A stretch of 64,000 nucleotides of DNA from assembly GCF_001884105.1 (NCBI RefSeq), contig NZ_MACI01000011.1, positions 62,001 to 126,000 on the forward strand, given 5' to 3'. Made by a program: the position numbers and the translations under genes. The notes under the pieces were generated by a model, which was given only the letters and a program-made list of their open reading frames with translations, ran no database searches and was not told the origin of the DNA. Below, one piece after another: positions 30,283-38,282 of this stretch; within the stretch, counting starts at the first letter, position 1, and each line of letters starts with the position of its first letter. This DNA is from Bacillus luti. GTDB lineage: Bacteria > Bacillota > Bacilli > Bacillales > Bacillaceae_G.

Positions 30283-30626
30283 CCCTTATTTCCTCCCCTA
30301 ATAAATAATATGTATTACAAATTGAATTTTATTAAAAATTCAATATTTTTTCAATATTTAGTTATATTATGTAATTTTTTTAATATATTTGTAAAAATTT
30401 CATAGTTAGTATACGAATATATCACAATTCAACAATGTTTTCTGAAAATATTGAAAATATTTATCGAACAATTTATAATTATTTCCATTGAGGGAGTTTA
30501 ATGGGGATTTTATCTTTGTTTTATCTACACAATAAATGATAATTCGATACATAAAATACAAAATTCGATTCATTATCATTTATTCTGTAGCAGCAATTAT
30601 GACCGATAATTAGGGAGGAATTACAC
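30283..30626. other. Divergent inhA1-sinI control region
   Basis: Very A/T-rich. On the plus strand TTGTTT (30516-30521) and GATAAT (30538-30543), 16 bp apart, form a plausible sinI promoter. AATAAATGATAA at 30531-30542 is repeated inverted and exact at 30573-30584 with ATTCGAT duplicated between, covering the -10 and start region. ATCGAACAA at about 30462 resembles a Spo0A box weakly. inhA1 promoter elements were not resolved. Confidence 0.5.
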
Positions 30627-30761
30627 TTGTACAAAGATAAGACAGACGCACTGGACCAAGAATGGATTGATTTAATACTTGAAGCTCTAGATGCTGGTAT
30701 CGCCCTGCAAGATATTGAACACTTTTTCCAACGTATGAAGCCATCAAGTCATGCTCAATAG
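30627..30761 (+). CDS. sinI: SinI, antagonist of SinR
   Basis: 44-residue protein starting at TTG 30627 behind GGGAGG. LDQEWIDLILEALDAGI near residues 9-25 matches the SinI segment that pairs with the SinR helical hairpin (B. subtilis LDQEWVELMVEAKEANI), and IEHFFQRMKP continues the amphipathic helix. It binds SinR and lifts repression of biofilm genes. It lies 90 nt upstream of sinR, the standard order. Confidence 0.92.
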   Translation: MYKDKTDALDQEWIDLILEALDAGIALQDIEHFFQRMKPSSHAQ

Positions 30762-30763
30762 CT

Positions 30764-30794
30764 TTGTTCTTTTTAACGAAGTTTATGCTATAAT
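30764..30794 (+). promoter_or_regulatory. sinR promoter with a SinR-type box
   Basis: TTGTTC (30764-30769) and TATAAT (30789-30794), 19 bp apart. GTTCTTT at 30766-30772 equals the SinR consensus GTTCTYT and overlaps the -35, suggesting autoregulation. Confidence 0.55.
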
Positions 30795-30851
30795 AATGTT
30801 ATAATAATGACATCATAAGACGACTACATATTGATAGAAAGGTGCGCAAAT

Positions 30852-31175
30852 ATGATTGGAGAACGTATAAAACGCCTTCGTTTACAAAAAGGCATTTCAT
30901 TAACTGAACTTGCCGAAAAAGCTGGTGTTGCTAAATCTTACATTAGTTCGATAGAACGAAATTTGCAAAAAAACCCTTCCATTCAGTTTCTTGAAAAAAT
31001 CGCAGCAGTTCTACAAATTCCAGTTGATACTTTACTTCATGATGAAACAACAAAGGAAGCTAACCTAGACTCCGAATGGACACAGCTCGTCAAAGATGCG
31101 ATGAACTCCGGTGTCTCCAAAGAACAATTTCGTGAATTTCTTGAATTTACAAAATGGAAGCAAGATCACAAATAA
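30852..31175 (+). CDS. sinR: Biofilm master repressor SinR
   Basis: 107 residues. N-terminal HTH_3 domain (IGERIKRLRLQKGISLTELAEKAGVAKSYISSIER) and a C-terminal helical hairpin (LDSEWTQLVKDAMNSGVSKEQFREFLEF), the SinI-binding/tetramerisation module, homologous to SinI itself. ATG 30852 follows AAAGGTG; the upstream in-frame residues are not family-like. It represses matrix genes; candidate operators are seen upstream of calY, the repeat gene and sipW. Confidence 0.95.
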   Translation: MIGERIKRLRLQKGISLTELAEKAGVAKSYISSIERNLQKNPSIQFLEKIAAVLQIPVDTLLHDETTKEANLDSEWTQLVKDAMNSGVSKEQFREFLEFTKWKQDHK

Positions 31176-31183
31176 TACATAGA

Positions 31184-31215
31184 AAGAAGTGCTTACAACC
31201 GGCACTTCTTTTTCT
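31184..31215 (+). terminator. Terminator of sinR
   Basis: AAGAAGTGC/GCACTTCTT stem followed by T5. Confidence 0.85.
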
Positions 31216-31220
31216 TTATA

Positions 31221-31248
31221 AAAAAAAGCGGGGGATACCCGCTTTTTT
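31221..31248. terminator. Bidirectional terminator, mainly for calY
   Basis: AAAAAAGCGGG pairs with CCCGCTTTTTT; the minus-strand T run ends calY. Confidence 0.9.
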
Positions 31249-31249
31249 A

Positions 31250-31843
31250 TTATCTTTCTTCGCCATCTTTTTGCTTAGCATTAAATGTCCATTCTAAGTT
31301 TAATGAATCACCTTGGAATTTATTTTGATCCTCTTCATTCTCTACGAACTCAAATTCCACCCATAAGTAATCTTCATCACCAGCTGCTAAACCACCGTTT
31401 TCTGTCCACTCAGGAGAAAAAATTTCTTTCGCTACTACATCTGGATTTTCTTTTTGTAAGTCTGCTAATGTTGTTTCATATACAGGCTGACTTCCTTTAT
31501 CCCAATTCCAAATGAATTTCACATTAATGTGCTTAGCAAAATCTTCTCCTGCGTTATCGTCTTTAGCATCCTTTACATCATACGTTGTCCCTAGTTTTAT
31601 CTCTTTAATATCTAACGTTCCACCGTTCTTTAATACGAACTCTTTCTTAACAGAATCCCCTGGTTTTAAATCTTTAATATCTACAAGCGTTTTAGGGTTT
31701 AATGTAAGATCTAACGTCCCAGCTGCAAATGTATTGTTTGATACTTCTTTATCGCTAAAGAATGCAAATGTTCCTCCACCAATTAAAGATAACCCCAATG
31801 CCGCTGATGCAACTCCCATACCTAATTTCTTTTTCAGACTCAC
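31250..31843 (-). CDS. calY: Camelysin CalY (TasA-family matrix/surface protein)
   Basis: 197 residues. SipW-type signal peptide with GGGTFAFFSDKEVSNNTFAAGTLDL, then the Peptidase_M73/TasA-like beta domain (LKPGDSVKKEFVLKNGGTLDI). In the group it is a surface protease/adhesin and a component of biofilm fibres. GTG 31843 is chosen because GGGGGA lies 8 nt before it and MSLKKKLG matches the paralog. About 50% similar to the tasA product 2 kb away. Promoter and SinR-type operators lie directly upstream. Confidence 0.93.
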   Translation of the reverse strand: MSLKKKLGMGVASAALGLSLIGGGTFAFFSDKEVSNNTFAAGTLDLTLNPKTLVDIKDLKPGDSVKKEFVLKNGGTLDIKEIKLGTTYDVKDAKDDNAGEDFAKHINVKFIWNWDKGSQPVYETTLADLQKENPDVVAKEIFSPEWTENGGLAAGDEDYLWVEFEFVENEEDQNKFQGDSLNLEWTFNAKQKDGEER

Positions 31844-31941
31844 AATCAATTCCCCCTAGCTGTTTTTTGTATTTTTATATTGTTATCTCTTATTTCAAAA
31901 TAAGAGGTGTAACTAAAAATAGATTAACTTAAATGATATTT

Positions 31942-31996
31942 GTTCTTTTTTAAAAACCTTAAGTTCATTATAACGAACAAAACTATATAAATACAA
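31942..31996 (-). promoter_or_regulatory. calY promoter with SinR-type operators
   Basis: On the minus strand TTGTAT (31991-31996) and TATAAT (31967-31972) are 18 bp apart. The -10 lies inside an inverted GTTC-N8-GAAC pair (31963-31978), and a further GTTCTTT box lies at 31942-31948. SinR would therefore block this promoter directly; inferred from the known GTTCTYT consensus. Confidence 0.65.
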
Positions 31997-32115
31997 TACA
32001 TATTTTATTAATATTTTCAGTTATTTTTATTTCTCAATATTATTCTGATTTTTCTGTTTATATAAGCGCATAGGCAATAAGTGCGAGGGCAAATACTTCC
32101 TCACACTCCTATATA
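31997..32115. other. Intergenic remainder between calY and the repeat-gene locus
   Basis: A/T-rich. Contains a weak hairpin AGTGCGAGG/CCTCACACT (32071-32107) after the repeat gene but without a good T run. Nothing else seen. Confidence 0.4.
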
Positions 32116-32220
32116 TTATTCTTTTGCATACCGATCGCCATGTTGTTCTAATGCGTTCTCTGACTCTACAACCCTATCCTTTAATTGTTTCTCTTGATTA
32201 GTTGGTAGTAATCTTTTCAT
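32116..32220 (-). pseudogene. Displaced C-terminal coding remnant of the repeat gene, or a 34-residue ORF
   Basis: In the +1 frame relative to the upstream gene, an open stretch continues past that gene's stop for about 80 nt and reads as a credible charged helix with KDRVVESENALEQHGDRY, ending at TAA 32116. It has an ATG at 32220 with AAGGA 5 nt before it, so separate translation is possible. I think it is the original C-terminus, cut off by an indel in or after the repeats. Not proven. Confidence 0.45.
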
Positions 32221-33010
32221 TAGTTCCTTGCTCAGACTTTTTTGCTGTTTCTGCTTGTTTCTGTTCTTCTACTTGTTTCTGTTCTTCTGCTTTTTTCTGC
32301 TCTTCTACTTGTTTCTGCTCTTCTGCTTTTTTCTGCTCTTCTACTTGTTTCTGCTCTTCTGCTTTTTTCTGCTCTTCTGCTTTTTTCTGCTCTTCTGCTT
32401 GTTTCTGTTCTTCTGCTTGTTTCTGTTCTTCTGCTTGTTTCTGTTCTTCTGCTTGTTTCTCTGCTTCTATCGCATCATTTAATTGTTGGTGCAGAGCCTG
32501 AATTTGTTCATCAATAACTTGCAAACTAATTTCTTTCTCAATATAATCGCGCTTATCTTTTATACTATGAAAGCCTTCATTCACATATAAAGCTACTTGC
32601 TGAATCGACTCACCTTTATTCACTTTTAATTCTTCCTTTATTTGATTGTAAGGAGCTTCTATTTCAGAATATACATTTTGGAGTGCTTCCTTCTCAGAAA
32701 CAATTTTCTCACGTCCTTGTTGCCATACAGCGATTGCCTGTTCTATTTCTTCAATAGATGTCACTGCTAACTTCTCCTTCATCGCCCCATACTCATGTTC
32801 AATAAATTGTTTATGTTGCTCAGCCTGCTCTTTAAACGTATTTACTGTTTTCGGAAATATAATTGCTGTAGAAAGGGTCGCTTCTACTTTCGTTTCATGA
32901 ATGAATGCCGCTTCTGTATGCGTCATAATTTGAGATCCTAAATAAAACGTAATAGAGCACATACACGGCAATATAAGCATCTTTTTAAAATTACGCGGTC
33001 TTTTCAGCAT
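32198..33010 (-). CDS. DUF4047-like secreted protein with hexapeptide repeats
   Basis: 270 residues. N-terminal hydrophobic signal, then THTEAAFIHETKVEATLSTA, which resembles the SipW-cleaved signal region of TasA/CalY. The central part (about 60-185) is a helical coiled-coil-like domain; the C-terminus has 11 units of K(Q/K)(A/V)EEQ, then a short tail probably altered by frameshift. ATG 33010 is chosen since GGGAGAG precedes it. Located between calY and tasA, with SinR-type boxes upstream, it is probably a matrix or surface protein of the same regulon. The DUF4047 assignment is from memory. Confidence 0.7.
   Translation of the reverse strand: MLKRPRNFKKMLILPCMCSITFYLGSQIMTHTEAAFIHETKVEATLSTAIIFPKTVNTFKEQAEQHKQFIEHEYGAMKEKLAVTSIEEIEQAIAVWQQGREKIVSEKEALQNVYSEIEAPYNQIKEELKVNKGESIQQVALYVNEGFHSIKDKRDYIEKEISLQVIDEQIQALHQQLNDAIEAEKQAEEQKQAEEQKQAEEQKQAEEQKKAEEQKKAEEQKQVEEQKKAEEQKQVEEQKKAEEQKQVEEQKQAETAKKSEQGTNEKITTN
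32261..32458 (-). repeat. 11 tandem 18-bp repeats
   Basis: Eleven 18-bp units in register with codons, encoding KQAEEQ x4, KKAEEQ x2, then KQVEEQ and KKAEEQ alternating. Near-identical units make copy number prone to slippage. Long open frames seen on the opposite strand are by-products of the repeat. Confidence 0.95.
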
Positions 33011-33025
33011 CTTAATCTCTCCCAT

Positions 33026-33080
33026 CGAACGTGACGTTCTTTATACAGAACACTATCTTTATTATAATAAAGAACGATAC
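33026..33080 (-). promoter_or_regulatory. Repeat-gene promoter with SinR-type boxes
   Basis: Minus-strand TATAAT at 33061-33066 is preceded by GTTCTTT (33068-33074) and followed by GTTCTGTATAAAGAAC, an inverted GTTC/GAAC pair (33036-33051). The arrangement mirrors the calY promoter. Confidence 0.6.
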
Positions 33081-33109
33081 AAAATGATAGCTATATACTA
33101 GAAAAATAG

Positions 33110-33140
33110 AAAAAGGACTATCTATTTGATAGCCCTTTAT
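33110..33140 (-). terminator. Terminator of sipW-tasA
   Basis: Minus-strand AAAGGGCTATC pairs with GATAGTCCTTT (one G-T), then T5, directly after tasA. Confidence 0.8.
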
Positions 33141-33142
33141 TA

Positions 33143-33730
33143 TTATCTTTCCTCACCTGCTGTTTGTTGTGCCTCAAACGTCCAATTTAATTGTAACTTA
33201 TCACCTTGGAATTGATTTTGATCTTTTCCATTATCAACAAACTCGAATTTCACTTTGAACGTATCAGACTTACCTGCTGAAATACCTTTTTCATCCAAAA
33301 TCCAAGCTAATAAATCGTTATCAACCGCTGTAAGTGTATCCTTCTTCAATTTATCTAATGTAGTTTTCTTAACAATAGTCTCCTGCTTATCTACATTTCT
33401 TAAGAACGTTACTTCAATATGTTTACCGAAATCATCGTTATTATCTTTTTTCGTATCCTCTACAGTATAATCTGTTTTTAGTAGAACCTTTTTAATATTT
33501 AAAGAACCTTTATTTTCTAGTTTAAATTCCTTTTCAATTTTATCCCCAGGTTTTAAATTTGATACATCCACTACTGCTTTTGGGTTTGCCACTAAATCAA
33601 GTGTACCCGCCGCAAATGTATTGTTTGACACTTCTTTGTCACTGAAAAATGCAAATGTTCCTCCACCAACTAATGCTGCCCCTAACATTGCTGATGCGAT
33701 ACCCATCCCTAATTTTTTCTTTAAAGTCAT
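33143..33730 (-). CDS. tasA: TasA-family biofilm fibre protein
   Basis: 195 residues. SipW-type signal region GGGTFAFFSDKEVSNNTFAAG followed by a TasA beta domain ending WTFEAQQTAGEER. Secreted, processed by SipW and assembled into matrix fibres. ATG 33730 fits GGGG at 7 nt and gives MTLKKKLG as in CalY; ATG 33736 is too close. Directly downstream of sipW in one operon. Paralogous to calY, probably by duplication. Confidence 0.92.
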   Translation of the reverse strand: MTLKKKLGMGIASAMLGAALVGGGTFAFFSDKEVSNNTFAAGTLDLVANPKAVVDVSNLKPGDKIEKEFKLENKGSLNIKKVLLKTDYTVEDTKKDNNDDFGKHIEVTFLRNVDKQETIVKKTTLDKLKKDTLTAVDNDLLAWILDEKGISAGKSDTFKVKFEFVDNGKDQNQFQGDKLQLNWTFEAQQTAGEER

Positions 33731-33792
33731 GTCCATATCCCCTTATTCTATATATTTGTCAACTTCCTAACCGGAAAGTATAACCAAACGAA

Positions 33793-34362
33793 CTAGACGG
33801 ATTGCTCTACCTTTTTCTCTTTCTTTTCTCCGTCAATACTGCGAATCGCACTAAAAATAGAAATCGCGGAATAGCCTAATAAAAAGACTCCTGGAATAAT
33901 AAGAAGCAAAGCAGCTCCAGCCTTTGAACTAGCATAATTTAATGCATATCCTGCATAAGGAACTGTAATATCTGCATATTTTCCAATTACATTCTCCGCA
34001 AGTACTGGTTCTAAATCTGGACCGTTATTGTTATCCCCTTTTGTTTCATACATGACTTTTCCATTTGTATCTTTCACACCGATAATACGGTGAGTGATAA
34101 TTTTTTGATCTTTCTCTTTAAAGGTAATCACATCACCTTTTTGATATTTAGAACCATCTTTCTTTGGCTCTATCGCAATGATTGATCCTGTTAAAAAAGT
34201 CGGTTCCATCGATCCTGATAACACTGATTTAAATTGATACCCCATCACCGTCGGATCCCCACCACTCGCTTTTGACGAAATAACTACAAAAGCTAAAAAA
34301 ACCATCAATGCAAATAAAACAAATGAGATAGCGTTGCTAATAATCTTCCAAACGAATTTCAT
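33793..34362 (-). CDS. sipW: ER-type signal peptidase SipW
   Basis: 189-residue membrane signal peptidase I. SGSMEPTF carries the catalytic Ser; the second catalytic residue is His in THRIIGV rather than Lys, the mark of the archaeal/ER type. Helices at both ends. It processes TasA, CalY and probably the repeat protein. First gene of sipW-tasA, 62 nt before tasA. Confidence 0.94.
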   Translation of the reverse strand: MKFVWKIISNAISFVLFALMVFLAFVVISSKASGGDPTVMGYQFKSVLSGSMEPTFLTGSIIAIEPKKDGSKYQKGDVITFKEKDQKIITHRIIGVKDTNGKVMYETKGDNNNGPDLEPVLAENVIGKYADITVPYAGYALNYASSKAGAALLLIIPGVFLLGYSAISIFSAIRSIDGEKKEKKVEQSV

Positions 34363-34415
34363 AGTCTCTCTTCCTCTCCGTTGTTTTATATTTGTTTAAG
34401 TATGTAAAACCCCCT

Positions 34416-34456
34416 TGTTCTTTAACAAGAACACAAGTAAATGATATAACGAACTT
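34416..34456 (-). promoter_or_regulatory. SinR-type operator of sipW-tasA
   Basis: TGTTCTT-TAAC-AAGAACA at 34416-34433 is a perfect inverted pair of SinR-type boxes; a further box, ATAACGAACTT, lies at 34446-34456. They sit 54-94 bp before the sipW start. Minus-strand TTGCAA and TATATC upstream are possible promoter elements. Confidence 0.65.
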
Positions 34457-34517
34457 TATATAATTGCAATAAGAAAATTTACAATTATTAGTTAACTATC
34501 TTTTTAATCATAGAAAA

Positions 34518-34548
34518 AAGACTGTGACGAAATCTCTTCACAGTCTTC
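34518..34548 (-). terminator. Terminator of the carboxypeptidase gene
   Basis: AAGACTGTG/CACAGTCTT stem; T6 on the minus strand. Confidence 0.85.
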
Positions 34549-34557
34549 ATGCTTTTT

Positions 34558-35844
34558 TTACTTTTCTTCTGATTTTATCCCTTGTCTATTTCGGCGCAAC
34601 ACTACGTATAAAATGGCTCCTAATAATACAATCGCGCCTATCCCAACACTTATCACTTTCACATTTGATTCCTTTACTTCCGGCGCAACTGTATCTTTTT
34701 TAGGCATCGCAAAAGTAACATCTTCCTTTGAAAGAACATTTATCGTCGCAATTGTTTGATTATTTTTCGTAATATCAACTGCACCAACTACCTCACCACG
34801 ATGGATTCCCTTATTATACAAAGAGTCTTTATCTAATGAAGCTGCTCGGAAAATAGTTCTCACATTTTTCCCTTCATCTTTCTTAAGCATAAGCTCTGCA
34901 CTTTTTTCAAGTTCGCTATCAATATCTTTATTTAAATACGTTGTCTTTTGATGCCAACTCTGTTTATCTAGCACCGTTTGCTTCACAAATTGACCAAAAG
35001 AATACTCCGCCATCTGCTTTAAATCTTCATAAATTTCAGGTCTTTGAGAAGCCATTACTACATTTATAATACGATTTCCATCTTTCTCATTTAATAAAAC
35101 AAGTGTATTACGCGCTTCATTCGTAAAGCCCGTCTTACCACCCATACTATATGGATTTTCAAAATAAGTAGATTTATTAAAAATAGAAACTGTCTGCCTA
35201 GATGTCGTAACACTTATTCTTTTCGTATTCATCGCTTGCAAAATCTCAGGATACTTTTGCACACCTCTCGTAATCATAGCCATATCATACGGCGTCGTAT
35301 AATGATTTGGATCATGCAATCCATTTGGTGTTACAAAATGACTATCTGTCGCCCCTAATTGCTTCGCCTTTTCATTCATCATATTAGCAAAGTTCTCAAC
35401 GCTCCCGCCAATATGCTCCGCAATCGCAAACGACACATCATTCGCACTCAGCACCATTAAAATCATAAGTGCAGTATTGCGGTCAATCGTCTCACCAGGC
35501 TGAAACTCAATTTGATAATTACTCTTCTCCTGATCTAACGCTAATTGCGAAAACGTAAATTGATCCTCAGGCTTCGTATGCTCCATAAGTAAAATTGCTG
35601 TTAACACTTTCGTCATACTAGCAGGAAATGCACGATGACGTGCGTTTTTGTCATACAACATATCTCCCGTTTTCGCATCAACCGTAGCTGCAAACTGACT
35701 AAAAACATTTGGTCCTTCCGCAGGTGGTGGTGCCACTTGTTCTGGATTCACTCCAATATTCGTCTCAGCGTGTAATGTCATAGGTGTCAAAAAAAATAAA
35801 CAAATAACTGTAATAAAAGCCAAAATCTTCTTAAAATTTACCAT
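34558..35844 (-). CDS. D-alanyl-D-alanine carboxypeptidase (S11, PBP5/DacF-like)
   Basis: 428 residues. Signal peptide; penicillin-binding fold with SxxK motif SMTK, SxN motif SAN and KTG motif GKTGFT; beta-rich C-terminal domain (about 280-385) and a C-terminal helix with RRNRQG, anchoring the protein outside the membrane. Trims the terminal D-Ala of peptidoglycan stem peptides. ATG 35844 has AGGGAG at 6 nt and is chosen over TTG 35862. Confidence 0.92.
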   Translation of the reverse strand: MVNFKKILAFITVICLFFLTPMTLHAETNIGVNPEQVAPPPAEGPNVFSQFAATVDAKTGDMLYDKNARHRAFPASMTKVLTAILLMEHTKPEDQFTFSQLALDQEKSNYQIEFQPGETIDRNTALMILMVLSANDVSFAIAEHIGGSVENFANMMNEKAKQLGATDSHFVTPNGLHDPNHYTTPYDMAMITRGVQKYPEILQAMNTKRISVTTSRQTVSIFNKSTYFENPYSMGGKTGFTNEARNTLVLLNEKDGNRIINVVMASQRPEIYEDLKQMAEYSFGQFVKQTVLDKQSWHQKTTYLNKDIDSELEKSAELMLKKDEGKNVRTIFRAASLDKDSLYNKGIHRGEVVGAVDITKNNQTIATINVLSKEDVTFAMPKKDTVAPEVKESNVKVISVGIGAIVLLGAILYVVLRRNRQGIKSEEK

Positions 35845-35997
35845 ATGACTCTCCCTTTTCAATTTACTCCCCTAACAAAAATATGAATCTACCAATCTCT
35901 ATGTAATTTGTATTAAATTGGAAGAACATTCACTATTTTTTACTATATCATACTTTTACGATAGAGAACATAAATATACAATAAAAATAAGAAGGAA

Positions 35998-36225
35998 TTA
36001 CTCTTTCTTATCCTTCTCATCAATCAACGAATCTATTAAATTTTGACTAGCTTCCTCGGGCGTAATCTCATCCGTCATCCCCATAAATGACCAACCTTTA
36101 GAATCGACCCACTCAACAAACTCTTGCAAAAACTCATCATGTGTAACATCCACATCAAGAATCGAACCATTAATCGAAATCGTTCTATTTCTAGACACAC
36201 GCATCTTGAACGTTTTTCTCACCAT
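35998..36225 (-). CDS. Small hypothetical protein
   Basis: 75 residues, acidic, cytoplasmic. N-terminal beta part (FKMRVSRNRTISINGSILDVDVTH) and helical remainder with VEWVDSKGWSFMG. No family recognised. GGGAG lies upstream at a slightly long distance. Between the carboxypeptidase and a methyltransferase of opposite orientation. Confidence 0.7.
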   Translation of the reverse strand: MVRKTFKMRVSRNRTISINGSILDVDVTHDEFLQEFVEWVDSKGWSFMGMTDEITPEEASQNLIDSLIDEKDKKE

Positions 36226-36661
36226 TACAACTTTTCTCCCTCTACTCCTGAATATTTATAAAATAATCTTGTATCTCTGTTATACATGATTTTAAGTAAA
36301 TTGTAAAAAGGATATATTGGCCAATTCGGATATTGAAAGTGGAAATCTCTTATCCTACATAATCCTCGTGCGATATACAAATAGTCATACATTACTAAAT
36401 AGATCCTTAAATGTGTACAGTTTTAAACATAATAAAGTTGTTTAAAAAACGCTGGTCATGTTATTCAACAATTGGACCGTTTAGTTAAGTAAGGAATTAT
36501 AGCCTTTTGGAAGATATCATGTAAAATAGTATAATTTGAATAAGGGAACTAAGGCAGCTCCATTTAGCTGGACTCTTACATTGTAGACTTAGAGACTGAT
36601 GCGGAAATTACTATTTGCTTCCTATTTCTATACATAATATCGCTGGAAAGAAGGTCGTACT
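36226..36661. other. Intergenic region with methyltransferase promoter
   Basis: No gene seen. TTGGAA (36507-36512) and TATAAT (36530-36535) with a 17-bp spacer form a good sigma-A promoter, giving a leader of about 120 nt before the methyltransferase. The leader contains GGCAGCTCC/GGACTC elements but no recognised riboswitch. Confidence 0.6.
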
Positions 36662-37417
36662 ATGAAAACAACAGAAAATTTTACTGACAAGGCCGATATA
36701 TATGCGAAATATCGCCCTAGTTACCCCAATGAATATATTGATTATTTACTTTCGGCTAACGAACTAAATGAGAATCAAATTGTGGCCGATATTGGTTCAG
36801 GTACGGGGATATTTAGCCACCAACTACTTGAAAGTGGTTTACATGTTATTGGAGTTGAGCCAAATGATGACATGAGAAAGATGGCAGAGCAATCGTTAAA
36901 ACGATATCCTCGTTTTCAATCCATAAAAGCAACTGCCGAAAATACCACTTTAACAGAAAATAGTGTGGATTTAGTAACTGTTGCTCAAGCATTTCATTGG
37001 TTTGATAAAGAAGCTTTCAAAATCGAATGCCAACGAATTTTGAAACAAAAGGCAAATGTTGCTCTTGTTTGGAATAGTAGAGATGTAACTAGTCCGATTA
37101 TTAAAGAGAATGAAGAAATTTGCCAGAAGACCTGCCCGAATTTCAAAGGATTTAGCGGTGGAATCGAGGAAACGCCAGAAATTTTTAATAGCTTTTTTAA
37201 AGATGGAAAGTATGAGTTTAAAGAATATCAAAATGATTTACTTTTTGATTATGAAGGTTTTTTGGGAAGGAATTTATCAGCGTCCTATGCTCCGAAAGAA
37301 AATGACGAAGAGTATAAAAACTTTGTTCTCCTCCTATCAGAGTTATTCGAAAAATACAGTAAGAACGGAAAAATTGTTCTCCCAAACTTAACACGAAGTT
37401 ATATGGGCAATGTGTAA
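36662..37417 (+). CDS. Class I SAM-dependent methyltransferase
   Basis: 251 residues. SAM-binding motif I VADIGSGTGIF, acidic end of strand 2 in IGVEPND, motif post II NSVDLVTVAQAFHWF, and the C-terminal TRSYMG typical of YcgJ-like small-molecule methyltransferases. Substrate unknown. Monocistronic behind a consensus-like promoter; followed by an imperfect hairpin. Confidence 0.88.
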   Translation: MKTTENFTDKADIYAKYRPSYPNEYIDYLLSANELNENQIVADIGSGTGIFSHQLLESGLHVIGVEPNDDMRKMAEQSLKRYPRFQSIKATAENTTLTENSVDLVTVAQAFHWFDKEAFKIECQRILKQKANVALVWNSRDVTSPIIKENEEICQKTCPNFKGFSGGIEETPEIFNSFFKDGKYEFKEYQNDLLFDYEGFLGRNLSASYAPKENDEEYKNFVLLLSELFEKYSKNGKIVLPNLTRSYMGNV

Positions 37418-37535
37418 ACAGCCGGACATAAAGCGAAACTTTAATCAGCCCTCACCAATCGGGCACGATCATTGAATAAACCTTAGCTTTATTGGTATAT
37501 GTTGAGTACAATGAAATACACTATATCGAAAATTA

Positions 37536-37582
37536 AGCGAGCATACTCCCGTCCTAAATTCAGACCGGGGTATGCTTGTTTC
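37536..37582 (+). terminator. Hairpin, probable terminator
   Basis: GCATACTCCCGTC pairs imperfectly with GACCGGGGTATGC, followed by a short mixed T run. It is 120 bp after the methyltransferase, so the link is uncertain. Confidence 0.45.
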
Positions 37583-37711
37583 GTGTGATGAAATTTAATA
37601 GTTTTATTATCTTTTTACAAAAAACTCACATTTTATCACACCAAATACACTTGACTTTAGTACAATGAAATGGAATATATTAGAAAACACTTAAAACCGA
37701 GGAGGAACTTC

Positions 37712-37936
37712 ATGGCGCGTTGTACGTATTGTAAAACGAAATGGAAAGTAAAAGATGTATGGTCGATACTCACGACATTTGAAAAAGATTGTCCATATTG
37801 CTTCGGAAGGCAATATTTATCAAAGAAAACAATGAACGCTATGCCAGAACTTATAAGCTTACCCTTACATTTTTTATTCCCTTTTCTTGTTCATTTGAGT
37901 GATGAGGGGCCTTTGGATTGGTATCGGAAATCATAA
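37712..37936 (+). CDS. Small cxxc_20_cxxc-type zinc finger protein
   Basis: 74 residues. CTYC and CPYC pairs separated by 19 residues match the small putative zinc finger family TIGR04104, followed by a hydrophobic segment (LISLPLHFLFPFLVHL). ATG 37712 follows GAGGAGG; the earlier ATG 37670 lacks a ribosome site. Function unknown; relatives are common in the cereus group. Confidence 0.75.
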   Translation: MARCTYCKTKWKVKDVWSILTTFEKDCPYCFGRQYLSKKTMNAMPELISLPLHFLFPFLVHLSDEGPLDWYRKS

Positions 37937-38125
37937 CACCTCAGTATCTTCTATTTATTAAACATAAAAACATACATACTAATACACCTCTAAAATAAAG
38001 ACTATTTTCTATTACACTACCTCTTCAAAAACTTACTACACGAAAAATATTGTAAATTTTCAGTTAATTATATATAATTACTTTAACTTAATGATTAAAA
38101 GTGCAAATACATAATCATTTTTGAA

Positions 38126-38198
38126 GATCCCGTAGCTCAGCAGGGAGAGCGCCACCTTGACAGGGTGGAGGTCGTGAGTTCGAGCCTCTCCGGGGTCA
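38126..38198 (+). tRNA. tRNA-Val (anticodon GAC), no encoded CCA
   Basis: Cloverleaf: acceptor GATCCCG/CGGGGTC (one G-T), D arm GCTC/GAGC, anticodon stem CCACC/GGTGG with loop TTGACAG (anticodon GAC at 38159-38161), T arm GTGAG/CTCTC with one mismatch around TTCGAGC. Followed by ATAAAT, not CCA. It stands alone, outside any tRNA cluster. The T-stem mismatch and missing CCA leave some doubt about function. Confidence 0.8.
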
Positions 38199-38282
38199 TA
38201 AATCCTAATAGCATCAAGACTTTCGAGAATATTCTCAAAACCTAAAACTGTGGAGGCCTCCATCAGACACCACGAGTTTAAA

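Noticed and set aside
32202-32517. Three long Cys/Ser/Leu/Phe-rich open frames on the plus strand
   Set aside because: They run antisense through the 18-bp repeats of the DUF4047-like gene; the repetition opens all frames. No ribosome site or family match.
38078-38263. Open frame opposite the tRNA with GEARTHDL
   Set aside because: Typical false protein produced by translating a tRNA gene antisense.
38199-38282. Short perfect palindromes GAGAATATTCTC and TGGAGGCCTCCA after the tRNA
   Set aside because: Could be repeat or attachment-site parts, but with one copy each in the window no claim is possible.
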